This document shows, one piece after another, positions 1 through 6,396 of a DNA stretch of 7,115 nt. The DNA is taken from the NCBI GenBank assembly GCA_003482695.1, contig DMYC01000077.1:1-7115 (forward strand), read 5' to 3'. The DNA comes from Clostridiales bacterium UBA8960 (GTDB taxonomy: Bacteria; Bacillota; Clostridia; Peptostreptococcales; Acidaminobacteraceae). Position 1 is the first letter of the stretch; every line of letters begins with the position of its first letter. The translations under genes were made by a program, and so were the position numbers. The notes under the pieces were generated by a model. It had not been told where the DNA came from. It did not search any database and saw nothing but the letters and a program-made list of their open reading frames with translations.

Positions 1-1124
1 TCAACGGCATCAAAGAGGCAGGTACAAAAAATCCAGTATTCCTCTTCGATGAAATCGATAAACTTTCCAGTGACTTTAGAGGCGACCCTGCTTCTGCACT
101 TCTTGAAGTGCTCGATCCAGAACAAAACAAAGAATTTACAGATCACTATTTAGAAGTGGCGTTTGATCTATCAAAGGTCATGTTTGTCACGACTGCAAAC
201 TCTCTCACGACGATACCTAGACCGCTTCTTGACAGAATGGAAGTCATTCAGGTTTCAGGTTATACCGAGTATGAGAAGCTCAATATTGCAAAAAAATACC
301 TTGTAACAAAAAAAATGGAAGAACATGGTTTATCTAAAAACAATCTCTCTGTCTCTGATGATGCCCTTTTAGAAATCATTCGACAGTATACAAGAGAATC
401 TGGGGTAAGAGAACTTGAGAGGAAAATCGCCGATATCTGTAGAAAAGCGGCTGTTCGAATCGTAAAGAGTGAAGTGAAATCCGTTAGAATTACAGATAAA
501 AATCTGGATAAATATCTTGGAAAGACAAAGTATCACTATGATTTGATTGCAGAAGAAGATCAAGTGGGCATTGTGAGTGGTTTGGCATGGACAGCAGTCG
601 GCGGCGATACACTTTCAATTGAAGTCAACACGATGAATGGCAAGGGCAAACTACAATTGACAGGTCAGCTTGGTGATGTCATGAAAGAATCGGCTCAAGC
701 AGGATTGTCTTATATTAGAACGGTAGCAGACAAGTATAAAATTCCTGAAAATTTCTATGAGACAATTGATTTGCACGTTCATATACCTGAAGGTGCGATT
801 CCAAAAGATGGACCGTCAGCAGGTATCACAATGGCGACTGCGATGATATCGGCACTTTCTCAAATACCGGTAAACAGATTTGTTGCCATGACTGGAGAAA
901 TCACTTTGAGAGGGCGTGTTCTTGCGATTGGTGGTTTTAAGGAAAAAGCGCTTGCCGCTAAACGCGCAGGCATCAAAAAAATACTGTTCCCATTTGACAA
1001 TGTCAAAGATTTAGAAGATATTCCAGATACAATTAAAAAAGAAATCGAGTTCGTACCTGTCAAAACGATGGATGAGGTTCTTGACCATGCTTTAGTGAGA
1101 GAGGACGTTAAGAATGAAAATTAA
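1..1124 (+). CDS. lon: ATP-dependent protease Lon, C-terminal part (5' end outside window)
   Basis: Lon is a cytoplasmic AAA+ serine protease that unfolds and degrades misfolded and regulatory proteins. About 373 residues of a protein that is usually near 780 lie here; the first full codon is at base 3. The fragment opens inside the ATPase domain with the Walker B motif (VFLFDEID, bases 36-59) and the typical Lon stretch [17 protein letters not shown]. The AAA+ lid follows, then the S16 protease domain. The catalytic dyad is intact: Ser in PKDGPSAG (codon 816-818) and Lys in GGFKEK (second Lys, codon 945-947), 43 residues apart as in E. coli Lon (S679/K722). The N-terminal substrate-binding region and Walker A motif lie upstream of the window. 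A GTG at 108 is an internal Val codon, not a start. The 3' end overlaps engB by 11 bases. Identification is secure. Confidence 0.97.
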   Translation, partial: NGIKEAGTKNPVFLFDEIDKLSSDFRGDPASALLEVLDPEQNKEFTDHYLEVAFDLSKVMFVTTANSLTTIPRPLLDRMEVIQVSGYTEYEKLNIAKKYLVTKKMEEHGLSKNNLSVSDDALLEIIRQYTRESGVRELERKIADICRKAAVRIVKSEVKSVRITDKNLDKYLGKTKYHYDLIAEEDQVGIVSGLAWTAVGGDTLSIEVNTMNGKGKLQLTGQLGDVMKESAQAGLSYIRTVADKYKIPENFYETIDLHVHIPEGAIPKDGPSAGITMATAMISALSQIPVNRFVAMTGEITLRGRVLAIGGFKEKALAAKRAGIKKILFPFDNVKDLEDIPDTIKKEIEFVPVKTMDEVLDHALVREDVKNEN

Positions 1125-1749
1125 AAACAGTTCATTTGTGATCAGTGCGGTTGCCAAAACACAGTATCCAGATGATGCGTTACCTGAGTTCGCATTTGCG
1201 GGAAGATCCAACGTTGGAAAATCATCACTTATCAATATGCTGTTGAACCGACGTGGGCTTGCGAAAACAAGCTCCACGCCAGGTAAGACACAGCTCGTTA
1301 ACTTTTACGATATAGATGGTTTGTTTAGATTTGTCGATCTTCCAGGCTATGGTTTTGCGAAGGTATCCAAAGCGCAAAAGGCTACGTGGGGGTCTATTAT
1401 TGAGACGTATCTCAATAACCGTGAGACATTGCTCGAAGTTTTTCAACTCGTGGATATCCGTCATAAGCCGACAAATGAAGATAAAGAAATGTACGATTGG
1501 ATTAGAACATGTGGGTTCAATGGCATCGTATTGGCGACCAAATCCGATAAACTCAATAAAAATCAAATTGTACAACAATTGAAAATGATCAAAGAAGAGC
1601 TTGAAATGGAAAAAGATGCGATCATCGTACCTGTATCATCGCAAACGCGAGATGGAAAATACGATGTTTGGGATATAATCAATGCACTTTTTGAAACCAA
1701 TGAGATCGATATCCATCTTGAAAGACAAAATGCTGCAGAGCATAAATAA
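1114..1749 (+). CDS. engB: Ribosome biogenesis GTP-binding protein EngB (YsxC/YihA)
   Basis: EngB is a small TRAFAC-class GTPase needed for assembly of the large ribosomal subunit in Bacillus and many other bacteria. The protein has 211 residues, slightly longer than the usual 195 or so. All G motifs are visible: G1 GRSNVGKS (residues 30-37), G2 around STPGKTQ (54-60), G3 DLPG (75-78) with the EngB-typical GYGFAKV after it, G4 TKSD (142-145) and G5 VSS (174-176). The ATG at 1114 lies inside the end of lon. It is preceded by a GAGAGGA Shine-Dalgarno at 1099-1105, so translation is probably coupled to lon. The lon-engB order is the same as in Bacillus (lonA-ysxC). The C-terminal extension past residue 195 is polar and carries no motif I recognise. 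Confidence 0.97.
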   Translation: MKIKNSSFVISAVAKTQYPDDALPEFAFAGRSNVGKSSLINMLLNRRGLAKTSSTPGKTQLVNFYDIDGLFRFVDLPGYGFAKVSKAQKATWGSIIETYLNNRETLLEVFQLVDIRHKPTNEDKEMYDWIRTCGFNGIVLATKSDKLNKNQIVQQLKMIKEELEMEKDAIIVPVSSQTRDGKYDVWDIINALFETNEIDIHLERQNAAEHK

Positions 1750-1770
1750 AACGATATTTTGGAGGTTTGA

Positions 1771-2286
1771 ATGAATCCGCAAGTAAAAATCAATGTTAAA
1801 GAATATGGCACGATGGTGGCAGAACTTTACCCGGAAATTGCACCAACGAGCGTAAACAATTTCTTAAGTCTTGCAAGTGAAGGTTACTACAATGGCCTTA
1901 TTTTTCACAGAGTCATCAAAGGCTTTATGATCCAAGGTGGTTGTCCAAATGGAAGTGGCATGGGTGGTCCTGGCTATGGCATCAAAGGCGAATTTTTGAA
2001 AAATGGCGTTCAAAACAATTTGAAACACACTGAAGGTGTGCTTTCTATGGCTAGATCCCAAAACCCGAACAGCGGTGGGAGCCAAATTTTTATCATGCAT
2101 AAAAACTCGCCTCATCTAGACGGTTCTTATGCAGGTTTTGGAAAAGTAATCGAAGGTCTGGAAATTGTTGATCAGATCGCAAACGTTAAAACAGCTTATG
2201 GTGATAAACCATTGACGGATGTGGTCATCGAGTCTATAGAAGTGATTCTAAACGATTATGAAATAGGCACAATAGAAAAGTTCTAA
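1771..2286 (+). CDS. ppiB: Cyclophilin-type peptidyl-prolyl cis-trans isomerase
   Basis: This enzyme catalyses cis-trans isomerisation of Xaa-Pro bonds during protein folding. It has 171 residues and no signal peptide or membrane segment, so it is expected in the cytoplasm. Cyclophilin signatures are FHRVIKGFMIQGG (residues 45-57, with catalytic Arg47 and pocket residues Phe52, Met53 and Gln55), SMAR (92-95), GGSQIFI (102-108) and HLDGSYAGFGKV (116-126). The position equal to human CypA Trp121 is His116, as in other Gram-positive PpiB proteins, and the position equal to His126 is Tyr121. Cyclosporin binding is therefore probably weak (inference). A GGAGG Shine-Dalgarno at 1761-1765 sits 5 bases before the ATG. 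The gene starts 21 bases after engB and is probably the last gene of that operon. No clear rho-independent terminator follows directly. Confidence 0.95.
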   Translation: MNPQVKINVKEYGTMVAELYPEIAPTSVNNFLSLASEGYYNGLIFHRVIKGFMIQGGCPNGSGMGGPGYGIKGEFLKNGVQNNLKHTEGVLSMARSQNPNSGGSQIFIMHKNSPHLDGSYAGFGKVIEGLEIVDQIANVKTAYGDKPLTDVVIESIEVILNDYEIGTIEKF

Positions 2287-2313
2287 CGTAAATAACGGGC
2301 TGTGAATCTACTT

Positions 2314-2332
2314 TCTGTAACGGTTCTACAGA
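2314..2332. repeat. Short perfect inverted repeat (TCTGTA-7-TACAGA)
   Basis: The 6-bp arms TCTGTA (2314-2319) and TACAGA (2327-2332) are separated by 7 bases. They lie just downstream of ppiB and upstream of two -10-like hexamers (GATAAT 2337-2342 and TATGAT 2351-2356). The site could be a small operator or a weak hairpin. There is no T-run after it, so it is not an intrinsic terminator. A repeat this short can arise by chance. Confidence 0.3.
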
Positions 2333-2362
2333 TGCCGATAATATGTTTTGTATGATGTAACG

Positions 2363-2484
2363 TTAAGGGTGGTACACCTAAATACTTTAAGGCATGATTC
2401 CACATTCGCTTCATCTGGCCGGAGGCCTAACAAAGGAGCGCAAGAGGATTAAATGACGGAAGTATTTGGGTGTACCACCCTTTA
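2363..2484. repeat. Long near-perfect inverted repeat: MITE-like element or structured RNA
   Basis: The left arm 2365-2388 (beginning AAGGGTGGTACACC) pairs with the right arm 2459-2482 (ending GGTGTACCACCCTT) over 24 bp. The only imperfections are two G-U type pairs (2379/2468 and 2388/2459). About 70 bases lie between the arms. Inside them are a GGCC-GGA-GGCC hairpin (2417-2427) and a flanking 6-bp helix CGCTTC/GGAGCG (2407-2412 with 2435-2440), so the whole could fold into one extended rod. Taking the element as 2366-2481 (116 bp), it is bordered by TTA on both sides (2363-2365 and 2482-2484), a possible 3-bp target duplication. No transposase is present. Upstream -10-like hexamers (TATGAT 2351-2356) have no good -35 box. 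I do not recognise it as a known riboswitch, 6S RNA or SRP RNA. The symmetry is seen directly; its nature is inference. Confidence 0.75.
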
Positions 2485-2497
2485 TGCGGTTTTATGC

Positions 2498-2529
2498 AAA
2501 AACAAAACAGCCTTTGTCTCCAAAGGCTG
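2498..2529 (-). terminator. Rho-independent terminator of fba
   Basis: On the minus strand a perfect 9-bp stem CAGCCTTTG/CAAAGGCTG with a 4-base loop (2508-2529) runs directly into the T-tract TTTTGTTTTT (bases 2507 down to 2498). It begins 17 bases past the fba stop codon. On the plus strand the same hairpin is followed by eight T only after 11 further bases. A short GCTG/CAGC stem (2526-2539) stands just before that T-run, so weak termination in the plus direction is also possible. Confidence 0.88.
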
Positions 2530-2546
2530 CTCCATCAGCATTTTTT

Positions 2547-3482
2547 TTATTTTTGATTGCTACCTAAAACGTTAACAATTTTGTGCTTAACGATGTCATA
2601 AATAGCATCTCTAGCAGGCGCTAAATATTTTCTTGGATCAAAATTACCAGGATCTTTAGCCAACTCTCTACGAATCGTACCAGTGAGGGCTAATCTTAAA
2701 TCTGAGTCAATGTTGATTTTGCAGATGCCAAATCTTGCAGACTCTCTTAATTGGTCTTCTGGACAACCTTTTGCATCTACGAGTTTGCCACCAAATTCGT
2801 TACACATTTCAACGTATTCAGGAATAACTGAAGACGCGCCATGAAGAACGAGTGGGAAACCAGGTAGTAATTCAGAAATCTTTTTTAGACGTTCGATATC
2901 GAGTTTTGGATCAGAATCAGCAGCAAACTTGTATGCACCATGGCTTGTGCCAATCGCAATCGCAAGTGAGTCGCAACCTGTTCTCGTTACGAAATCCACT
3001 GCTTGTTCTGGATCTGTATAAGTCGCATCTTCTGCAGATACGTTAACAGCATCTTCAATACCAGCAAGTCTTCCGAGTTCTGCTTCAACCACTACGCCTT
3101 TTGAATGCGCATACTCAACCACTCTTTTAGTAAGAGCGATATTCTCTTCGTAAGAATGATGTGAACCGTCGATCATGACAGATGTGAACCCGTCATCGAT
3201 ACATTGCTTACAGATTTCAAAATCGTCACCGTGGTCGAGGTGAAGTGCGATATCCAGTTCAGGGTGCTCAATTAGAGCGGCTTCGACAAGTTTTTTAAGA
3301 TACACTGGGCTAGCGTATTTTCTAGCACCTGCAGATACTTGAAGAATTAGTGGTGAGTTTGTTTCAGCTGCGGCTTTGACGATACCTTGAATAATTTCCA
3401 TGTTATTAACATTGAATGCGCCGACAGCATAACCGCCTTCATAGGCTTTTTTAAACATTTCTTTCGTGTTTACTAATGGCAC
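2547..3482 (-). CDS. fba: Class II fructose-1,6-bisphosphate aldolase
   Basis: This cytoplasmic zinc enzyme of glycolysis and gluconeogenesis reversibly cleaves fructose-1,6-bisphosphate to dihydroxyacetone phosphate and glyceraldehyde-3-phosphate. From the GTG at 3480-3482 it has 311 residues. Class II marks are HLDHGDD (81-87, with catalytic Asp83 and Zn-ligand His84), VEAELG (132-137), GTSHG (178-182, Zn-ligand His181), VLHGAS (212-217, Zn-ligand His214) and NIDSDLR (257-263, phosphate-binding region). The end FDPRKYLAPAR is typical of Gram-positive forms. Start choice: an in-frame GTG at 3489-3491 uses the last G of the AAGGAG Shine-Dalgarno (3491-3496) and so cannot be the start. The GTG at 3482 has an 8-base spacer and gives MPLVNTKEMF, matching the usual N-terminus of the family. 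It is a single-gene unit with its own promoter region and terminator, opposed to both neighbours. A tagatose-bisphosphate aldolase is a less likely alternative. Confidence 0.95.
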   Translation of the reverse strand: MPLVNTKEMFKKAYEGGYAVGAFNVNNMEIIQGIVKAAAETNSPLILQVSAGARKYASPVYLKKLVEAALIEHPELDIALHLDHGDDFEICKQCIDDGFTSVMIDGSHHSYEENIALTKRVVEYAHSKGVVVEAELGRLAGIEDAVNVSAEDATYTDPEQAVDFVTRTGCDSLAIAIGTSHGAYKFAADSDPKLDIERLKKISELLPGFPLVLHGASSVIPEYVEMCNEFGGKLVDAKGCPEDQLRESARFGICKINIDSDLRLALTGTIRRELAKDPGNFDPRKYLAPARDAIYDIVKHKIVNVLGSNQK

Positions 3483-3496
3483 TCGAATCACTCCTT
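3483..3496 (-). promoter_or_regulatory. Shine-Dalgarno that decides the fba start
   Basis: On the minus strand AAGGAG occupies bases 3496 down to 3491, followed by 8 bases and then GTG at 3482. The upstream in-frame GTG (3491-3489) overlaps the last base of AAGGAG and has no room for initiation. Confidence 0.8.
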
Positions 3497-3536
3497 TTTA
3501 TTTATGGATTAAGTGCAAATCTTAATTACAAACCTA

Positions 3537-3566
3537 TTAACAATGCCCTGCTATATATGATATTAT
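3537..3566 (+). promoter_or_regulatory. Probable sigma-A-type promoter of rsmF-rsuA
   Basis: The -35 candidate TTAACA (3537-3542, 5 of 6 consensus bases) is separated by 18 bases from the -10 candidate TATTAT (3561-3566, 5 of 6). Transcription would start near 3573, giving a leader of about 70 bases before the GTG at 3643. The -10 overlaps the minus-strand -10 of fba almost completely. This is a sequence match only. Confidence 0.45.
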
Positions 3567-3567
3567 A
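3562..3567 (-). promoter_or_regulatory. Probable -10 box of the fba promoter
   Basis: The minus strand reads TATAAT, a perfect -10 consensus, about 80 bases upstream of the fba GTG. At 17-18 bases the -35 candidates are poor (TGGTAA or CTGGTA), so activity may depend on an activator or on the A+T-rich surroundings. The same bases read TATTAT on the plus strand, so the two divergent promoters probably share this element. Confidence 0.42.
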
Positions 3568-3642
3568 AAGCATGTCATTTGAATTTACCAGTGAATAAAT
3601 GAAAATTGTTTGTAAATATCCCGCAGGGACAAGGAGCGACCC

Positions 3643-4971
3643 GTGAAATTACCCGAGTTATTTTTAACACGAATGAAAGAAAAACTAGACACTCAGTTCG
3701 ATGCTTTTATTGAGTCGTTCAATCAACCGTACCATGTTGGTTTGAAGGTCAACACTTTGAAAATAGATAAAAATGCATTTCTGGATAAATTCCCTTTTGA
3801 GTTAAAGCCAGTAGCATGGAATCCGGATGGTTTTTATTTTGATAATGAAGAACAAATCGCCAAACACCCCTATTACCACGCAGGGCTATTCTACATTCAA
3901 GAACCCTCGGCCATGTCTCCGGTTATGGCTTTGAATCCTGAACCAGGTGAGTTGTGTCTTGATCTGTGTGCAGCACCAGGCGGTAAATCCATGCAAATTG
4001 CGAATGCCATCCAAGATAGTGGGCTACTTGTTTCGAACGATATCAACGAGAAACGGGTTAAGGCTATTTTAAGAAACGCAGAGAGATTTGGCCTTCGCAA
4101 TATTGTTGTTTTAAATGAATCGCCTGATAAAATAGCGGCAGTGATGGGGCACGCTTTTGATAGCATACTTATTGATGCGCCATGTTCAGGCGAAGGGATG
4201 TTTAGAAAAGACGCTAAGGCGATTAAATCATGGGAGACGTTCGGTCCTGATCAGTGCCAAAAGATGCAACGAGAGATTATTGACCATTTAGACGGTCTCA
4301 TTAAGGAACAAACTAAAATTGTCTATTCCACTTGTACATTTGCGCCTCAAGAAAATGAAGCGCAAATGGATTACTTAACGGAGAGTAAATCGAACTATAG
4401 CGTAAAAGAGATTAAACTTGAAGGCATAGAAAATGAAGGTGGATCCATGCGCCATATGGCACATATTTGGCCACATATACACCAGGGAGAGGGGCATTTT
4501 ATAAGCTGCCTCGTTGGAAAAGGAAATAAGAGCGAGCCAATACAGTACAATATTCCAAGCGAGCCACCAGAGCAATTCAAAGCGTTTATGGACCGGCATT
4601 TTGAAAAGCCGTTAGTTGGCCGATATGAACAAGAAGGCGACAAAATATATTTAAGACCTGAAGTCAAACTGCCCACTCGGGGCCTTAGAGTTGTAAGGGA
4701 AGGTTTGTTGGTTGGAGATGTGAACAAAGGTAGATTTACGCCATCGCAAGCATTGGCTCTACATCTAAAAGCAGACGATTTTCATCCGATCGTCGATTTG
4801 CCTTCAAATGGCATTGAGGTCATAAAATATCTAAAAGGTGAAACGCTGATATTGGATATTGAAACGGAAGGGATCCATCTCGTCTGTACAGACGGGTATC
4901 CGCTTGGATTCTCTAAAATCACGAAGGGAACGCTTAAAAACATGTATCCAGCTTCATGGCGTATGTTATAA
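3643..4971 (+). CDS. rsmF: 16S rRNA (cytosine-C5)-methyltransferase, RsmF/NOL1-NOP2-Sun family
   Basis: This is an S-adenosylmethionine-dependent enzyme that makes 5-methylcytosine in rRNA. RsmF acts on 16S rRNA near position 1407 in E. coli; some Gram-positive homologues modify additional nearby cytosines. The protein has 442 residues. An N-terminal RNA-binding part leads to QEPSAM (86-91). The SAM-binding motif DLCAAPGGKS is at 107-116, motif IV DAPCSGEG at 178-185 (Cys181, product release) and motif VI STCTFAPQENE at 229-239 (Cys231, the nucleophile). IWPHIHQGEGHF (275-286) and a C-terminal PUA-like part of about 140 residues support RsmF rather than RsmB. The GTG start has AAGGAG at 3631-3636 with a 6-base spacer. 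rsuA follows after 18 bases, so both genes are probably co-transcribed. The exact target base cannot be read from sequence alone. Confidence 0.93.
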   Translation: MKLPELFLTRMKEKLDTQFDAFIESFNQPYHVGLKVNTLKIDKNAFLDKFPFELKPVAWNPDGFYFDNEEQIAKHPYYHAGLFYIQEPSAMSPVMALNPEPGELCLDLCAAPGGKSMQIANAIQDSGLLVSNDINEKRVKAILRNAERFGLRNIVVLNESPDKIAAVMGHAFDSILIDAPCSGEGMFRKDAKAIKSWETFGPDQCQKMQREIIDHLDGLIKEQTKIVYSTCTFAPQENEAQMDYLTESKSNYSVKEIKLEGIENEGGSMRHMAHIWPHIHQGEGHFISCLVGKGNKSEPIQYNIPSEPPEQFKAFMDRHFEKPLVGRYEQEGDKIYLRPEVKLPTRGLRVVREGLLVGDVNKGRFTPSQALALHLKADDFHPIVDLPSNGIEVIKYLKGETLILDIETEGIHLVCTDGYPLGFSKITKGTLKNMYPASWRML

Positions 4972-4989
4972 AAGTGTTGAGGTGAATGA

Positions 4990-5721
4990 ATGGGCGAAAA
5001 AATTAGACTTGATAAAATGTTGTCCAATATGGGTAAAGGCACAAGAAGCGAGATGAAAGACGCTTTGAGGTTTGGACAAGTTAAAGTAAATGGGCAAACG
5101 GTCAGAACGGGTAAAGATAAAATTGATCCTGAAGTGGACGAAGTAACCTATAAAGGTGAAAAAGTGATTTATAAACGCTATGTCTATCTAGTCATGAACA
5201 AACCTCAAGGTGTTATATCGGCGACAGAAGACAACCGCCATAAAACGGTCATAGATTTGATTGACGACACGTATAAACATTATGAACTATTCCCTGTAGG
5301 AAGGCTGGATATCGATACTGAGGGGCTTCTTATCATCACAAACGATGGGGAATTGACACATAACTTGTTGGCACCAAAAAAACATGTCCCAAAGACCTAT
5401 TTTGCAATCATACAAGGAAACGTGAATGCACTCGATGTCCAAGAATTTGCAAGTGGAATTGTTTTGGAAGATGGGTATGCGTGCATGCCTTCTGAACTTG
5501 TCATAAAAGGGCTCGAATCTGGAAAAACCGAAGTGGAACTGACCATTCATGAAGGTAAGTTTCATCAAGTTAAGCGTATGTTTGAAGCGACGGGGAAGCG
5601 TGTCATCTACCTTAAGCGCATTAAGATGAATCTGCTGAACCTAGATCCTACTATTGGCCTTGGTCAATTTCGGGAATTGACTGAAGAGGAGTATGGCGCA
5701 TTGACAAAAGACGTTCTATAA
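4990..5721 (+). CDS. rsuA: 16S rRNA pseudouridine synthase, RsuA/RluB/E/F family
   Basis: This enzyme converts a uridine in rRNA to pseudouridine. RsuA acts on U516 of 16S rRNA in E. coli, and other branches of the family act on 23S rRNA. The protein has 243 residues. An S4 RNA-binding domain lies at about 4-50 (IRLDKMLSNMG, then VKVNGQTV). The catalytic domain contains the signature GRLDIDTEGLLIITNDG (104-120) with catalytic Asp107. It ends with GKFHQVKRMFEATGKRV (189-205), typical of the family. The ATG at 4990 follows GAGGTG (4979-4984) by 5 bases; an ATG at 4986 is out of frame and opens only a few codons. It sits 18 bases after rsmF, and pairing with a 16S methyltransferase favours a 16S target (inference). 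It ends one base before the shared terminator at 5723-5769. Confidence 0.92.
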   Translation: MGEKIRLDKMLSNMGKGTRSEMKDALRFGQVKVNGQTVRTGKDKIDPEVDEVTYKGEKVIYKRYVYLVMNKPQGVISATEDNRHKTVIDLIDDTYKHYELFPVGRLDIDTEGLLIITNDGELTHNLLAPKKHVPKTYFAIIQGNVNALDVQEFASGIVLEDGYACMPSELVIKGLESGKTEVELTIHEGKFHQVKRMFEATGKRVIYLKRIKMNLLNLDPTIGLGQFRELTEEEYGALTKDVL

Positions 5722-5722
5722 A

Positions 5723-5769
5723 AAAAACCAGCATGGCCGCGAATGATGTTCGCTTGCTTGCTGGTTTTT
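5723..5769. terminator. Bidirectional rho-independent terminator between convergent genes
   Basis: An 11-bp outer stem, AAAAACCAGCA (5723-5733) with TGCTGGTTTTT (5759-5769), encloses an inner GCGAA/TTCGC hairpin (5739-5743 with 5749-5753). Read on the plus strand it ends in TTTTT right after the stem. Read on the minus strand the stem ends in a run of eight T (bases 5728 downward). It therefore serves both rsuA and the minus-strand membrane protein gene. Confidence 0.88.
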
Positions 5770-5771
5770 GA

Positions 5772-6272
5772 TTATCTCTTTTGTCCTGATAAGATGCGGA
5801 TGATGGTATCCAAATCATCGCTTTTGCTAAGTTTAAAAGTCCCGGCTCTAAGTTTGCTGTCATAACCCATCTCAATCAGACGTTTTACAAACTCGTTTTT
5901 GTTGCTCACAAATCCCTTTGCTTCCAGGTTTGTGCCAATCGTAAAACCGAGCTCACCCTCATTCACAGTGAAGTTTTCAAGATTGGCAGTCTGAGTGGTC
6001 GGCTGGGTTGCTTGCTCAGTAGTCGGTTCAGTTGAAGGTTCAGGTTCTTCATCGGTCGACTCAACAGCATCAGTTGTTTCGATAGGTGTCACGACGATTA
6101 ATGAGCCTTCAGTTGTGGCGACGGCTTCAGTCGTTGAAATCGGTGCATTTACATCCACACTAAGCGTATCGGAGATTTTCCAAGAAACTGCAAAGAAAAT
6201 CATTCCAATAATCAATAACGATACAAATATGTCGCTGATATCATATAAAAAGTCCTTTATTTTTTCAAACAT
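5772..6272 (-). CDS. Membrane-anchored protein with MltG/YceG-like LysM domain, no catalytic domain
   Basis: The protein has 166 residues in three parts. A short charged N-terminus precedes one hydrophobic segment (about 14-32, including FVSLLIIGMIFFAVSW). A linker rich in Thr, Glu and Pro follows (about 46-98). The C-terminal domain (about 100-166) resembles the LysM-like domain of the endolytic transglycosylase MltG: a VNEGE start, GTNLEAKGFV, then RAGTFKLSKSDDLDTIIRILSG, close in pattern to the MltG run AGTY-L---M-LDEIL--L--G. The MltG catalytic domain with its active-site Glu, normally about 200 further residues, is absent; the gene ends at a clean stop before a terminator, so this is not an obvious truncation. 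The domain is probably outside the membrane and may bind peptidoglycan or a cell-wall partner (inference). GGAGG at 6283-6287 lies 10 bases before the ATG. Function is otherwise unknown. Confidence 0.82.
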   Translation of the reverse strand: MFEKIKDFLYDISDIFVSLLIIGMIFFAVSWKISDTLSVDVNAPISTTEAVATTEGSLIVVTPIETTDAVESTDEEPEPSTEPTTEQATQPTTQTANLENFTVNEGELGFTIGTNLEAKGFVSNKNEFVKRLIEMGYDSKLRAGTFKLSKSDDLDTIIRILSGQKR

Positions 6273-6349
6273 GATGCCTTAACCTCCGATAATTGCCGTT
6301 CCATTACTTATAGAATAGCATAATTTAGCCTTTTCTCATAGAGTTGTTC

Positions 6350-6379
6350 TTCCCAAATTGATTACTTTCGTGTTACAAT
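6350..6379 (+). promoter_or_regulatory. Probable extended -10 promoter of the GNAT gene
   Basis: TGTTACAAT (6371-6379) is an extended -10 element: TG, one base, then TACAAT with 5 of 6 consensus bases. TTCCCA (6350-6355) is a weak -35 (4 of 6) at 18 bases. Transcription would begin near 6386, leaving a leader of only about ten bases that is nearly all Shine-Dalgarno (GAGGTG, 6387-6392). Confidence 0.45.
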
Positions 6380-6396
6380 TTTTCTAGAGGTGTACT

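Noticed and set aside
1225..1578. A 117-codon minus-strand reading frame within engB
   Set aside because: It is fully inside the strongly conserved engB coding sequence on the other strand and shows no family resemblance.
2363..2490. T-box riboswitch, suggested by the string AGGGTGGTAC
   Set aside because: No specifier stem or other leader helices fit into the short upstream space, and no aminoacyl-tRNA synthetase or amino-acid gene follows on this strand. The string is explained by the 24-bp inverted repeat.
2453..2575. A 40-codon plus-strand reading frame starting ATGACG with GAGG upstream, inside the right arm of the inverted repeat
   Set aside because: It runs through the fba terminator hairpin and into the end of fba on the opposite strand. 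Its residues are what those sequences would give by chance, and it has no recognisable composition or motif.
4395..4727. A 110-codon minus-strand reading frame within rsmF
   Set aside because: It is a shadow of the rsmF reading frame, has no upstream ribosome binding signal worth noting, and its translated sequence resembles nothing I recognise.
5995..6282. A 95-codon plus-strand reading frame rich in Val and Ser
   Set aside because: It is the antisense of the Thr/Glu-rich linker and membrane segment of the minus-strand MltG-like gene, which has a better ribosome binding site, domain architecture and terminator.
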